Shown: in pieces, positions 9,201-22,094 of the stretch | Numbering within the stretch: the stretch's first letter is position 1 | Layout: the number at the start of each line of letters is the position of its first letter | Notes under the pieces: model-generated | Seen by the model: the letters and a program-made list of their open reading frames with translations, nothing else | The model's database searches: none | Told to the model about the DNA's origin: nothing | Program-made: the position numbers and the translations under genes | Assembly (NCBI RefSeq): GCF_032884065.1 | Contig: NW_027063627.1 | Location: forward strand, 1,001,980-1,065,979 | Reading direction: 5' to 3' | Length of the DNA stretch: 64,000 nt | Source of the DNA: Artemia franciscana | Taxonomy: Eukaryota > Arthropoda > Branchiopoda > Anostraca > Artemiidae

Positions 9201-11210
9201 TTTGGCTTAGAAGCAAGCCTTGAAGCATTCTCTCTGCAGAACGTAACAAAGAGGCTTATAAAAAAATGCCTAGATTAAAGGATTCGACTCTTCTATTTAT
9301 TTTAAAGTAATCTACCGACCTGTTTCTCCGTCATAAAGAGGCTCCTTATTGACTTTAGGAGTATCTGGGACTTGGGGTAGCTTTCCAAGTATTCCTGATA
9401 ATTTATTGTTCATTATCATTAGGGAAACCAACAAATACTGCTCATTTTAGAGGCAAAATTAACAAACCTCACAAGTTTCGTTATTGCAAACGTATTGATT
9501 TTGGACTTTAGCATGAAACCTTTCGTGGCATAGTTTTTTTGTCATCAAATTTTAAAAAAATTAATATTTAAACCATGTTTCTATTGGGACACCTAAAGAT
9601 GTTAACATTTATTAAAGTTGTCATCATATATGAAACTTACTATAGTATAAAATATTCACTTTTAAATATAAATTCGAAATGGGCTTAATTTTTCTTAGCT
9701 TTAAGGTCAGTTAGCATTGTGGTGTATTTTTAAAACCCATATATAAATGAATAGCATTCATTTTTCAGTGAGGTTCAAATAATGTTTCAGAGGTCGGTAG
9801 TCCTGCTCTTATTTGTGGCAGCTCATATTTGTTGACCTTTAATAGCAGTGTGATTTTCTTTTTATGTTGTTGTTGTTACTCAACAGCATAAAGTTCAAAA
9901 TACATTTTGTTTTCAGCAAAGCACAGATGACACCCTAGCCTTTGACTGGTTGAAAGGGCAGCAGCTTCACTTATATTTGTTTTATTTTTGGGGTGTTTTA
10001 AGTTTGGCTTGCCTATTCATTTTATTTTTATCGTTTCAGGTTTCAAATATTCATTCATTGATATTTCTGTTTGTTCTGAGGTTGACTATCCGTATTATTT
10101 GACTTTATTCTGGCTTTTTTTTAGACAGAACAATATTTTTCTTTGAAGAACCTTTTTCTCGGAGAAGGGTCAATTTAATTAATAGTAAAAAATAGTAAGC
10201 TTGTTTGATTTTGTTACTTGATCGCCATGTAACTTTCAGAAATCGTTCCTTGGACAAGAGGACGTAAAATTTTCTTTTTACGTGCTAAGGGGCCCGGACT
10301 AGTGAAACATTTGTCTCTGTTTTGATTGAAACTTAAATTTTGAAGTACCTGAGTAAAAGGAACACTATTCTAGAAAAAATCCGTAGATTAGCCTAAATTA
10401 CATGGCAGTGTTGACTGTGTTCTGTCAAAATACCCAAAAATAGAATTTTCCTATCAGGTGACGTAAACGAGTTAAAACTTGACATTATTTGTAAAACATT
10501 GAACCTGAAACAGAGTGTAAAGGCCCCAGCAACCAACACTACTTTTGATTTAATACGCATCAATCTATCAAGATTTTACAAACCCGTCTCTATTCTGCCC
10601 TTTCATGTGGGCAGTTACCATTTTGGTCTATTCAAAATTTCCTCTGGCTGAATTTAAACAATCCTTTACTATTGCTGAAACCATCTATAGAGCTACAACT
10701 GACTCCACAATTTTTGCTCTTGGATTAACACTGAAAATTAGTCTTTTGTGTATACCAACAGATGATGTTGACCGCAAAGCGTGGCCTACAAAATTTATTA
10801 AGGACCAAACATATATCCCATTTTTCAGGGATAAGAAAAATTAAAAAGTGTTCTATGTTAATCAGACTTTTAAGATACTTGTAAGATGAAAAATTAATCT
10901 TTTCACTTATGGTCACATTACTGAGGCGAATAGTCAACAAAAGCTCCAGAATTTTTTTTTTAATGTAGAAAAACAGCCTCTTTGTTTTACAATAATAAGT
11001 TCAAGAATCTATGTTCAAATAACCCCAAACAATGATACAGGAAAATTAACAAGACATGTGGAAAAAATCGATTTGGAAATTAGTTTTCATCTCCCTGAAC
11101 CCCCTAGTAAGATTGCGAGCGACCCGAACTTGCATCTCGCTTCCATTATACAAAGCGTCCCCTTTTCACTGGTTTGGGTCCAACTGTTTCTTCCAATACC
11201 TCCTACCCCC
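9200..11210. other. No gene recognised
   Basis: AT-rich sequence of about 2 kb. The longest frame (10605-10844, 79 codons plus) shows no recognised motif and looks like chance. It lies between two LINE remnants, so part may be LINE-derived but too decayed to call. Confidence 0.4.
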
Positions 11211-11950
11211 TAATTTCTCCCTCTGATGATCTTATAAATAAAATCCAAAACCTTAGAAAATCCTGCACTTGTCCCTGGACATCTCAGTTGATTTAATTAA
11301 AGTATTTTCAGACAAAAACGGGGATGATTTTAACAAATGTTTTCAACCAAATTACAAGGTACGGTAAACTCTCGAGCTGCTGAAAACATAGTCTTATAAT
11401 ACTTGTCCCAAAGAAATTGAAAAGCCTAGACTTTGCCAGTGTGTGCCCTACTACACTTATTCCAGATTTTTCTGAACTTTATGAAGGTTTCCTTTGCGAC
11501 CGGCTCAAAGTTAAGGTCATTCAATGCATTGACACCGACAATCTGATAGATTAAGTAGAACTTCCATCACCTATTACCTTTTGTGTTGGTTTTATATCAT
11601 CTTAAATTGTCAAAAATCCAAACGTCCGTCTAAACCGTGTCATAGTTGACGTCCAAAAAGCTTTATATTCAGTTAACCACGATATCTTGCTAACCTTATA
11701 ACTGAACAGCTTTGGACTTTCCCCTCTCTTACCAAGTATTGTAATATCGTTCCACGTAATTGAATAGAAAAAATATATTCGCTGATTATCTTCCCATTTA
11801 CTAAGGAACTCAGCAAGGAGCTTCGTTATTACAATTTATATTCCTAGGAACAGTTAATGAAATTGAATTCAACAAAACTATGTCGGTCCACAAGTCTTCG
11901 CTCAGGAGTATTTACAAAGAGTAAAACCCCGCACTACTTCTCGCTTAAAG
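11210..11950 (+). pseudogene. LINE reverse transcriptase remnant (N-terminal RT motifs)
   Basis: Translation in shifting frames gives SLIILVPKK, then TTLIPDFSELYEGFLCDRLK, VIVDVQKALYSVNHDILL, LNSFGLSPLLPSIV and GTQQGASLLQFIFLGTVNEI. These align in order with non-LTR RT blocks 1-4: I.PIPK, R.ISLL....K..E..L..RL, D..KAFD.V.H..L, G..QG..L.P..F. At least six stops and frameshifts. This is the same domain as, but a different segment from, the fragments at 8500 and 48430. Confidence 0.72.
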
Positions 11951-12349
11951 TCGTCTGCCTTACCCCCTGAAAAGAACGGAGAGATAGTATTTGCTTCCGT
12001 TTGGCTAAGTCTGCCATTTCCAGAATTCGTAACGAGAACACTTCACTGGTTTTCCCGACCCCACAGAACCCCGTAATACTCACTTAATCTCCTCAGCAGT
12101 TCCAGCTTGCTCGATAGTCAACGCTGTTACCGAGCGGCTCCGAAAGAGTTTCATCTCTTTTATTAAGGAGTGTCTTAATTAGTCTTGATGTTTATCCTGC
12201 ACTAAATAGGGCTCTTTTGTCTCTTTTTTTTATTAGTTCGTATATTGTCAGAACAATTAATGTCACTGTTTATACTGCCCATATTTTTTTTAATCCTTCG
12301 TGATGCAGTCTGAGCTCTAGTTTTTCCAGCAGTCCGTGGTATGTGGTCT

Positions 12350-13260
12350 TAATAAAAATTGTACCATCAGAATCAGCACATTAGAAAACTCTACAGCAGA
12401 GGTTTCAAGTTCCTATCTACAAACGTGTCTTAATTTGTATTTTTGCCATAAGAAAGATCACAAATGCGTGATTATTCGTTTGTTTTTGTTGTTGTTTTTT
12501 TTCAAGGGATGATAATATGGAACCAGTCAGGATCAGGAAAAAACAATAAAAAACCAAGAAGATCAGTACAGGGTGCATTCTTACGGAAATCAAAAGTTCT
12601 AGTGCCCTTAAGAAGTTAACAAAAAGATTTGGGGGTAACTAGCCCCCATACCCCTTATTCCTCAAATACACCTGTTAAAAATTTTAAGATTGTCATTTGT
12701 TTTATCATAGTTGAAAGGTCCAATAACCATGCCTCTAGGTATAACATGACCCCCTTATAGCCACTGGTGAAAGGATCGTAAGAAATGTAATTTGTCCATT
12801 GTTTACACATAATATTTTTTTGGGGGGAAATCCATGTGTAGTTTTCGGGGGAGGATTTTTTTGGAGAATGATGTGTGCAGAAGAAAGTTCCCGAGGGTAA
12901 TTTTCCACGGAGGGAGAGGGGCATTTCTCTGTACGATTTGAAGAACAGTAATGAATTGTATCAAAAATTTGTTTAGCAACTGAAAGTGAAAATAAATCAT
13001 TCTGTATATGAGGGAGGCTGCCTCTCATTCAATCCCTCACTCTTTCCGCTAAAGTTTGACTTTTCGTCACAGTTCCTTATGAATGCCTCCTGAAACACAA
13101 AAGCCACTGAATTTTAATGAAATGAATTTTTAAGAATTTAATACTTTGGCATAAAGAGTGATGGATTGGGTAAGAGTGGTTCCTATTGTATACGGAAAAG
13201 TTTCTTTTGCTTTTAAGCTTTAGCGTTGTTCCTTACTTTCAGTGGAAAAAAAATGTATTT
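12350..13260 (-). repeat. Foldback-type repeat family copy (reverse)
   Basis: Family landmarks in order: GAAAACTCTACAGCAGAGGTTTC, GCCATAAGAAAGATCACAAATGC, a poly-T stretch, TTCTTACGGAAATCAAAAGTTC, a TATAGCCACTGGTGAAAG region, then GAAAGTGAAAATAAATCATTC and a hairpin half ending CTTACTTTCAGTGGAAAAA. Diverged from the copies at 20.9-23.8 kb. Small frames here (12655-13028 minus) follow the repeat and are not genes. Confidence 0.65.
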
Positions 13261-13959
13261 TTTCAATGTGGCGAATTCTAAACCTGAGTTATACTTTTTA
13301 TTGTTATTTTTTATCCAAGCCTTGTCTTACTCATTAACTGTTTAATTTCTGAATTTTGACTCGTGTAATGCTTATGGTTCTTATTTTCATTTCAACACTT
13401 TTTGACTTGAATTGCTAATTCGGCTATTCCTGTTTTTGTTTGTAATAGTCAATAAAATGTTATTTTATGTATGTTTAATTTTGTTTCAAAACAGCCAGAG
13501 GCACCATTTGTGGGGGTCAGATTTTATGCGACAAAAAGTGATTCGGGGTGGGGACCAAGATGGAGTTCATGCCCACCCCAAGATTTGGTCCAAATGGCGC
13601 CTCTGAAAACAGCAATTTTTTACCGGTAAAGGGTATGTGTGTTTGTAACTTGGCAGTCGATTTTCTGAGATCACATTAAGAGAGCATGCATTAAGATTAG
13701 CAATTAAGATTAAGATTAGCATTAAGATTAGCATGATAATATTATTGCTGTTATACGCTCATATATTAGTTTTGAATGAACACTTGGATTTCGTGAACTT
13801 CATTGTTGAAGTTAAGGGACTCAAAACAATATATAATGCCGAATATGGGTAGTAATCTGCCAGCAGTTTTCTTAAAGCTGCATAGTTTGAATAATTTAAT
13901 TGTCACATTAATTTCCACAACTCGTCTGTAAATTGCGCTAATTTTTAAGGCTTTTTAAG

Positions 13960-14970
13960 ACTATCAAACAGCTCGTGGTAGCGAACTGTAAGTAAGGAAT
14001 GATCCGACTCAATGCTAACCGAAACTCTAATGACCTTAATTTTTGATACTAATAGATATATCAAAAGAATTGACTAATTTAGCTTATTTCAAATATATAA
14101 ATTTCATTAAGTTTAGTCTTACCCATTAAACGCTGCGAGAAGATGAAAATTCGCCAGATTTTCGGAAAAATGGGAAAATAGACCCTAAGAGCTATAGAAT
14201 CGCAATGAAAATCATACCATCAGATTCATTGTAACTCTGTATATTTTGCCAGAAGAAAGGTCACAGGTGCAAGTTTTTTTTCCAAGGGTAATAGTATCGA
14301 CCCAGTGTTTCTAGAATATCGTGAGAGGGCTCATTTGAACGAAAATTCAAAGTTACAGTGTATTTTTAAAATGACCAAAAAGATTGGAGGGCAACTGGGC
14401 TGGGTTTTTTCTTGTGGAAATTTTCCGTGATGAGGGAAGTTTCCAGGAGGTGAATTTATCAGCAGAAATTATACACTGGTGAAATTTGCCAGAATTCTTA
14501 AACAAATTCATGTTCTATATCTTGTTTTCTCTTTTCTGTCTCAACTTTACGCGTGGAGTCATTAAGGGTAATTGTCAGGGGAAAATTTTCACCGGGATTG
14601 AATGGTCTAAAGAATATTTAATTGGGGAGGGTAATTTCTCTATAGAGGTGGTCCAAATTTCCAGGAATTATTTGAAAAATGATTAATAATTCAATAAAAA
14701 ACATGTTTTTTCAACTGAAAGTGAGGAGCAGCCTTAAAATTTAAAACAAAGATAAATTATTACGTATATGAAGGGGATTGCCCCTCCTCAACACCTCACT
14801 CTTTACGCTAAAGTGTGATTCTTTGTCAAAACTCTACTTTTTAAAACAACAAAAACTTTAGCTTAAACAGCGAGGTGTTGAGGAGGAGGCAATCCCTTTG
14901 ACATACGTACTAATTTCTGTTCGTTTGAAGTTTTAATGATACTTCTTACTTTCAGTCGAAAAAAATGATT
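13960..14970 (-). repeat. Foldback-type repeat family copy (reverse)
   Basis: Opens with the terminal-type sequence AACAGCTCGTGGTAGCGAACTG and runs through CGCTGCGAGAAGATGAAAAT (the family's CATCAAAAGTTACGAGCC block, decayed), GAAAATTTTCACCGGGATTG, and ends in a hairpin whose arms contain CTCAACACCTCACTCTTTACG and the complementary GCGAGGTGTTGAGGAGGAGG (about 14775-14895). Confidence 0.65.
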
Positions 14971-15339
14971 TCTTATATAATAGATCCTTTGCAATTTTAA
15001 TAATTCTATTCCTTTGATGGCATTTTCGTTCTAAACATAATGAGAAATAAAAAATTCATCGTTAATAGTGTCAATGTTAAATGGATTTACAAGAATATTT
15101 AAAAAAAAAACAATCAAACTATCAAATCATCAAATCTTGACTTTATAGTCTATTAATATTTTTTCAAATTTATAGTTGTATCCACTCAATTTTTTCTTAT
15201 CAATTTTAGAGAGTCTATTCTTCAAATGAGGATAATGATTGAAAATTTTTGTCATTAAACCTTGTTCAAAAAGTTGAATTTTTAAAACAAAACTTTGAAT
15301 AATTGAAGTAAATCAGTAAAACAACATAGCTTTTAACAA

Positions 15340-15980
15340 CCAACGGGCTTTTTATACTGATTCTAAATATATAAGATTCATTAAGTTTAATGCTACCCAT
15401 CAAAAGTAACGAGCCTGAGAAAATTTGTCTGATTTTTGAAATATTGGGGAAAAGCCCTAAAATTCAAAGAATCTTAATGAAAGTCACACAATCAGATTTA
15501 GCATACCAGAAAACCCTACTGTAGAAGTTTCAAGTTTCTATATACGGAATTGTGGAATTTTGCTATTTTTGCCAGAAGAAAGATCACGGATGCGTGCTTT
15601 ATTATTTTCGTTTCCCAGGGCTGATCTTATTATCAAAATAATGGTCCGAGAGAAGGGGGAGTTTCCCAGGGGAAATTTTACTCTTAGAGGATTCGACAGA
15701 ATTCCTACAGGCCTACGAAGTTCTTTTTCATTGTCTTAAATTCTCTTTTTTTTTATTGTCTTACATTAAAACTCAAAACGAACAGAAATTATTCCCTATA
15801 GGAAGGGTTGCCTCTTTTCCCCCAAGGCTATCTGTGATCAAAATTTTAAGATTTTGCTCAGTATAGTTGAAAGATTAAATAACTATGTCCTTAAAGGTAA
15901 ATAAACCCCACCACATTCTGTGGGGAGAGGCCTGTAAGTTATGAAATTTGGCCGTTGTTTGCATAAAGTATTTGTTCTTA
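15340..15980 (-). repeat. Foldback-type repeat family copy (reverse, 3'-truncated)
   Basis: Contains TAAATATATAAGATTCATTAAG, AGTAACGAGCCTGAGAAAAT, GCCAGAAGAAAGATCACGGATGC and CACATTCTGTGGGGAGAGGC in the family order, then breaks off where a Helitron coding fragment starts. Confidence 0.65.
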
Positions 15981-15984
15981 ACAA

Positions 15985-16430
15985 GCATGTGAAAAAGTAA
16001 AAAATGAAAATGAAGATTAAATGCACACGCGGTTAAAAGAACAGCGGCGGCTTCTCAAAAATGAAAATGGAGATACCAAAAATGTGAGCGAGTCAATGAA
16101 AACAAATTTGGACAGCGATAATCAAAACGTGTCAAAATTGATAATGATAGCGATCATGATTGGGCTTTGGATTTTCTCATGCTCATCAATGCCTACCATA
16201 CCTTCGTTAAAAATACAAAGGTTCAGCGATATGTATTTCATAATAACAAAAACAAGCCGAGGCAAAAGGAACCAAACAAATTGAAAACCATAACAACAAT
16301 AGTTACATTTTGGATTTTGACATGGATGTTGTGGATTGGATTCCGTCTTAACTTTACTCAAATTAGCCTTAGCTCTCATGTTTTTCGTCACTTCCACCAA
16401 GTTTATTTTGATTTAAAAAAGTTTTGAACA
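15985..16430 (+). pseudogene. Helitron ORF fragment
   Basis: Reads TRLKEQRRLLKNENGDTKNV, then ESMKTNLDSDNQNVSK, with a stop before the INAYHTF and KVQRYVFHNNKN-like segment in another frame. The stretch TCAATGCCTACCA and RYV.H equivalents occur at 34250-34310 in the Helitron at 33773, so this is the same protein region carried one step further. A second near-repeat of the WDFD-like peptide follows near 16310. Frameshifted and without ends. Confidence 0.6.
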
Positions 16431-17460
16431 GCTTTGAATCAACCTGCATATGCAAATGTAAGAATAATAAATATTAGCTAGTGAAACTGTGTTTAGTTAG
16501 GGGAATCAAATTTTCAGAAGCGAATCCAGGACCTAAAATATACCCTGGGGAGGTCTTTTCTTGCTACTATCTCTACCTTTTTCTTAGTTCTAGGGCTTAA
16601 AAAATTGCATATATGACACGTCTATCTGCCTGTACTACCTAATTCTGACAAAAAACGCTTACCCTTGATTTTTAATTTTTTTTCCATTTGCTTTAGTTTT
16701 AAAAAGAAGTATTTTTGCTATTTCAGAAGAATGTTAAGCTATATCAAGAGTATTTCCCCTAAATTTAAGAAATAGCCTAGATTTATATATAATTAAAACC
16801 TCATAAATGAAAACTAAGCAAAGGTTTAAAATTCAAAAGACTTTTCCTGTGCCTCCTTTGATTTATGAGGATTGTAAAAGGTCGCCAAATTTCAGTACCT
16901 TTTGGAGGGGAAGAAGTGGATATAGGTACTTCAAAAAACCTGCCTTCGAAATGATTAAGGCCATGGAGCTATCCCTGAGAGCCTTATAGACCTAACTCAA
17001 CTACTTTCCAATATCAACTAAAGCCCTTAATCTAGAATTTTACCCCTAGAATAGATAGATATATTCCTGTTTACATGTACACTAAGGTTAATAAATATAA
17101 TTTTCAATTACTCTATAATTTTCAATGAATGTAAGGTTTCGAATATAATTAAAGGGCATAATCATCATAACTGTGGGATTAGCTATTTATGCATTTCTAC
17201 GCTTTGAATAAACCTGCACATGTTCATGTAAGATAATAAACATTAAACATTAAAGATAATAAACATTCTTTGTCTTACCTCCTCTCTTCAATTAACTTAT
17301 AGTTTTCAGTGGGTTCTGAGCTTCAGATATGGTTCATTAATTTTCTCCTTTCCCTCTTTGTGAACCAATCTAGGCCCTAGGGTATCTGAGGTTTTTTTTT
17401 CAACTGACTTAATCTGATATTATGAACCAATTGTTGATGATAAATCAGGATAATAGCAGA
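16430..17460. other. No gene recognised
   Basis: AT-rich, with a 60-codon plus frame at 16807-16989 that shows no recognised motif. A short duplication TAATAAACATTAAACATTAAAG occurs near 17230-17260. Nothing else supported. Confidence 0.4.
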
Positions 17461-19100
17461 TGCAAAGATTTAGCAGATGCTAAAGTTTTCAATTGTTTTA
17501 ATAAATAGAATCGTGGCAAAGAGTCTAACTTTAGCGTAAAGAGCAAGGGATTGCGGAGGGGACAACCCATTTCATATACGGAGTAATTTCTGTTCGTTTT
17601 AAGCTTTAATGTCGCTCCTTACTTTCAGTTAAAAAAAACTAGTTTTTTTTTATTTAATTTCTGAACATTTTTGAATTAATGCAAGTTTGATTTTGGCTCT
17701 CCGCACATAAATTATTAAAATGAAATTTGCATATTAATTCTTTTTTTTTTGCTAAATGGCTTTCTCTTAGTTTTGATCAGACAATTTTGAGAAATAAGGG
17801 GTGGGGAAGGAGGCCTAGTTGCCCTCCAATTTTTCGGTTACTTAAAAAGGCAACTAGAACTTTTAATTTTTAACGAACGTTTTTATTAGTAAAAAATATA
17901 CGTAACTTAAGAATTAACTTACGTAACAAACTTTTATATTCCTATATTTTTATTATGTATATGAGGGGTTTGTCCCCTCGTTAATACCTCGCTCTTTACA
18001 CTAAATCTTAAGTTTTGTCCCAATTCATTAAGAATGACCCTTAAAGCAGAAACGCCGTAGAATAAATAGTTGAAATTAATAAAAATACTTTAGTATAAAG
18101 AGCGAGGTATTTATCTCCTCCTAAATATCTCGCTCTATATGCTAAAGTATTTTTTAGAATCCCTCATATGCGCAATAATCTCTGTTCGTTTTAAGTTTTA
18201 ATGCTACTCCTTACTTTCAATTGAAAAAACTTTTTCATGTTTATTTTTTCATTGTTCTTTTTATAGTAATGCTAGAAAATCCCAGGCCCTTTTCATTGAA
18301 TTTCTCTTCCCCCATGACATATTCCTCCAAGGAAAGATCTTCCCACATAGCCCCCTCCCCTCAACCCTACCCCCAAACCGAAAAAATCCCCCTAAAAACG
18401 TCTGTACGCTTCCCAATAACCATTACTGTATGTAAACACTGGTCAAAGTTTGTAACTTGCAGCCCTTCCCCAAGGGACTGTGGGGGAGTAGGTCATCCCA
18501 AAAGACATAGTTATTATGGTTTTTGAATATGTGGAACGAATTGGCTATCTCAAAATTTTGATCCGTTGACTTTGGGAAACAAATGAGCGTGGGAGGGGGC
18601 CCAGGTGCCCTCCAATTTTTGGGTCACTTAAAAAGGGCATTAGAACTTTTCATTTCCGTTAGAATTAGCCCTCTTGCGACATTCTAGGACCACTTGGTCG
18701 ATACGATGAACCCTGGAAAAAAAAAACAAACAAATAAACACGCACCCGTGATCTGTCTTCTGGCAAAAATACGAAATTTCACATTTTTGCAGATAGGAGC
18801 TACAATTTTTTCTGTAGGGTTCTCTGATACGCTGAATGCGATGGTGTGATTTTCGTTAAGATTCTATGACTTTTAGGGGGTGTTTCCCCCTATTTTCAAA
18901 AATAAGGCAAATTTTCTCAGGCTCGTAACTTTTGACGACAAAGACTAAATTTGATGAAACTTATATATTTAAAATCAGCATGAAAACTCGATTCTCTTGA
19001 TGTATCTTTTAGCATTAAAATTCCGTTTTTCAGAGTTTCGTTTACAATTGAGCCGGGTCGCTCCTTACTACAGTTCGTTACCACGAACTGTTGGATAAAA
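17460..19100 (+). repeat. Foldback-type repeat family, near full-length copy (forward)
   Basis: Starts with hairpin-arm sequence (CTTTAGCGTAAAGAGCAAGG, CATATACGGAGTAATTTCTG, TTACTTTCAGTTAAAAAA), passes CTCCGCACATAAATTATTAA, AATTAACTTACGTAACAAAC, a second hairpin zone (TATAAAGAGCGAGGTATTT), TTTGTAACTTGCAGCCCTTC, CTAGGACCACTTGGTCGATA, and ends at TACAGTTCGTTACCACGAAC. The 22095-23815 copy is its reverse complement, giving a long inverted pair about 3 kb apart. Confidence 0.8.
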
Positions 19101-20935
19101 CATTAGAAATATGCCCAAATATAACTGTTAGCAAATGAACACTTGCGCGCTTTGAGAAAAGAGATTAAACGCCCTTTCATTAGGAAGAATATCGTATATG
19201 GATGAATATAGGATGAACTACACCGTAGAGTTGCCGAGGCAAAGAGTTCCCTTTTTATTATGTATACATTAGGATTATTTTAGAAAGTTATTCTTTTGTT
19301 GAAAAGCAAATAGCCTAAAACAGCTTTTTTTTTCTTGAAGCATTTTTCTGGAAAGGATTGACCTTAGTGTCAAGAATGGGGTTTGAGTTAGGTAGCTATC
19401 CTCATACTTAGGAAAATTCTGGGTGTACTATTGGAACCAACAGAAATTAAACAAAAACTGTTTTTTAAATCAATCAAAAGAAAAACATTTAAACCTTAAA
19501 CGAACAAAACCAGGTTTCGTATGTGAAGGCCGTCTCAGCAGCCACGTGCCTTTCCTTTAAAGCTTTACTTTTTTCTCTCTTTACTTTGGGAAGGAATGCT
19601 CAACAAACAAATCTAAATGTAATAGATTGGCAATATTGTATTAGATGCACTTCCCAGAGAAAAACCGTAAATAATACCAAATGTCTACTTGTTTGTTAAA
19701 ATCGTTAGGTGGCCAAGATGGACAGATATTTCTGAACTGGTACTCTTGGTGCAACAAAATATCCTGTTCATAAGAGGGGGGGAAGAAAGGAAATCTAGGA
19801 TGTTAACTGTTGAATTTTCTGACTGCCTCCCAAAGGAAAGGATATTTTCATTCAGTGATACCCAAAACTGAAGCACAACTCTTTCGGCTTTCACGGATGT
19901 TTTTCAGATTATCAAACAGAGAAAACTACTGCTACATTTAACAACTCACCACAACACCAAGCCGCCTGAGTCCGACATAGCTGCGAACGCTCCTTCACCA
20001 TCCCAACCTATTCAAAGCCTCCTCTTTACACCATCCCAGGAATACAGAAAATATCCAAAGATTTCATACGAATTAGCAGCTCACAATGTGCAATTGTAAA
20101 AGTTTTCTTGGTAAAAGTTATTGATCTATGAACAAATACTTATTTCATAAATTAAACTTTGAACAAACGGGAATTTTAAACCAAAAGCAATGAAATTCAC
20201 AAATACACAAAATTGAGTTCTTTTTTTTTCAAAATATTGCTCTGCGAAAGATAAACTTTAATGTGAAGGGTGGTGCTGAGAGAACGGTAACCTTCCTCGT
20301 ATTCAAATTTTTGGTATAATATTAAAAATGAACGTAAATTAAACCTCCAAAAAACTTTTTCCCTATGAAAGTACATGATTATCGATCATATTCTGGTACC
20401 CTTTTAAGAGTCAACAGCAATCGGAAGGCAAACATAGCCCGTTCTTATACCTTCCCCTAAAATACATAACCCACCACAGCCCTCAGAGCCAGGGCTCTAA
20501 GTTAAGCAGGTCGCCCACTGTTTACATATAAGGTTTAATTGGGACCAAAACTAACCTTTGTTGAATGTATTTCTTGAAAAGTAGCTTCTCGTGAAACATC
20601 ATAAAACAACTTATTTGTTTCCACGATCTTTTCTTGTTAGTAGTAATTCTCATTACTAAGAGTCAAGTTTAAATCCTGGGTCTCCAGAAATACATAGGGT
20701 ATTAAGTTTAAAAAATACAACATGAAATAACGCTTAAAGGAATCCAACAATTGAATTTTCTTTGACTAAATCATTACCATCCCAGAAAAAGATAATGTTA
20801 GACAATCTCAAGATAAAGTACTATTTCATACAAATACAAAAAAATTACCTCAACTGAACGGATATACTATAATTTTAAAAGGTTGGTGGAAAAAATTTCG
20901 AGAGCAATCTTATTTAAGAAACAAGGCAATATCAA
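19100..20935. other. No gene recognised apart from a LINE tail
   Basis: AT-rich spacer between oppositely oriented foldback repeats. Paired frames at 19689-19894 on both strands look like chance. The only supported item is the LINE C-terminal scrap near 19940-20060. Confidence 0.4.
19940..20060 (-). pseudogene. LINE ORF2 C-terminal scrap
   Basis: On the minus strand, translation gives IGWDGEGAFAAMSDSGGLVL, parallel to TLGWRRNVRRSLVLGAAV at 39215-39300, which follows a clear LINE C-terminal motif. The two nucleotide sequences share ACAACTCAC(C/T)...CACCAAG and TTCCTTCGCCATCCCA-like stretches. Short and decayed. Confidence 0.45.
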
Positions 20936-21790
20936 ACAGTTCGTGGTAGCGAACTGTAGTAAGGAGCGATCCGGCTCAATAGTAACCAAAACTCTAAAAA
21001 ATTGAATTTTGATATCAATAGCTACATCAAAAGAATCGAATTTTAATGCTGATTTTAAATATATAAGTTTCATCAAGTTTAGTCTTAGCCATCAAAAGTT
21101 ACGAGCCTGAGAAAATTTGCCTTATTTAGGAAAATAGGGGAAAACACCCCCTAAAAGTCGTAGGATCTTAACGAAAATGACACCATCAGATTCAGCGTAT
21201 TAGTGAACCCTACTGAAGAAGTTTCAAGCTCCTATCTACAAAAATGTGGAATTTTGCATCTTTTGCCAGAAGACAAATCACAGGTGCGTGTTTATTTGTT
21301 TTTTTTTTTTTTTTTTTTTTATCCAGGGGTTATCGTATCGACCAAGTGGTCCTAGAATGTCGCAAGAGGGCTCATTCTTACGGAAATGAAAAGTTCTAGT
21401 GCCCTTTTTAAGTGACCAAAAAATTGGAGGGCTTCTAGGCCCCCTCCCACGCTCATTTTTTCCCAAAGTCAACGGATCAAAATTTTGAGATAGTCATTTT
21501 GTTTAGCATAGTCAAAAATTATAATAACTATGTTTTTGGGGATGACCTACTCCCCCACAGTTCCTGGGGGAGGGGTTGCAAGTTACAAACTTCAACCAGT
21601 GTTTACATATAATAATGGTTATTGGGAAGTGTACAGACGTTTTCAGGGGGATTTTTTTGGTTTTGGGGGTAGGGTTGAGGGAGGGGGCTATGTGGGAGGA
21701 TCTTTCCTTGGAGAAATATGCCATGGGGGAAAAAATTCAATGAAAAGGGCGCAGGACGAATCTGGTTACGTTAGAAAAAACGTCAAATTA
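20935..21790 (-). repeat. Foldback-type repeat family copy (reverse)
   Basis: Opens AACAGTTCGTGGTAGCGAAC and continues through GAGCGATCCGGCTCAATAG, AAAGTTACGAGCCTGAGAAA, GCCAGAAGACAAATCACAGG, a 22-base T run, GTCCTAGAATGTCGCAAGAG, and AAGTGTACAGACGTTTTCAG to GATCTTTCCTTGGAGAAATATG. Truncated at about 21790 before the hairpin half. Open frames within (e.g. 21512-21799) are conserved between copies only because the repeat is. Confidence 0.8.
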
Positions 21791-22094
21791 AGAACTTAAT
21801 ATACAATGCTTGGTGTTCGGAGCCTCTCTATTATGGAGTATAATTTGAAAATAACACAACTATACGAGCGATAAAACATATATACCACAACCATAACTCA
21901 ACTAACGAAAGAACTGCTAAGAGATAACACAACTATAAAGCGAAAACAGGTGAAAACTAACGGGAAAATAAACGAACTAAGAGGTGGAAGGGGCCCAGAG
22001 AAAAAATATAATCCTTTTTCAATTTTAAGCCTAACTTCCGCAAAGGAGTAATAATGTCAGAAGCCCCGAAATACCGAATTATTTTCTTTTCAAA

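Noticed and set aside
10605..10844. 79-codon plus-strand frame
   Set aside because: No domain and no neighbours in phase; its length is near the chance limit for the window.
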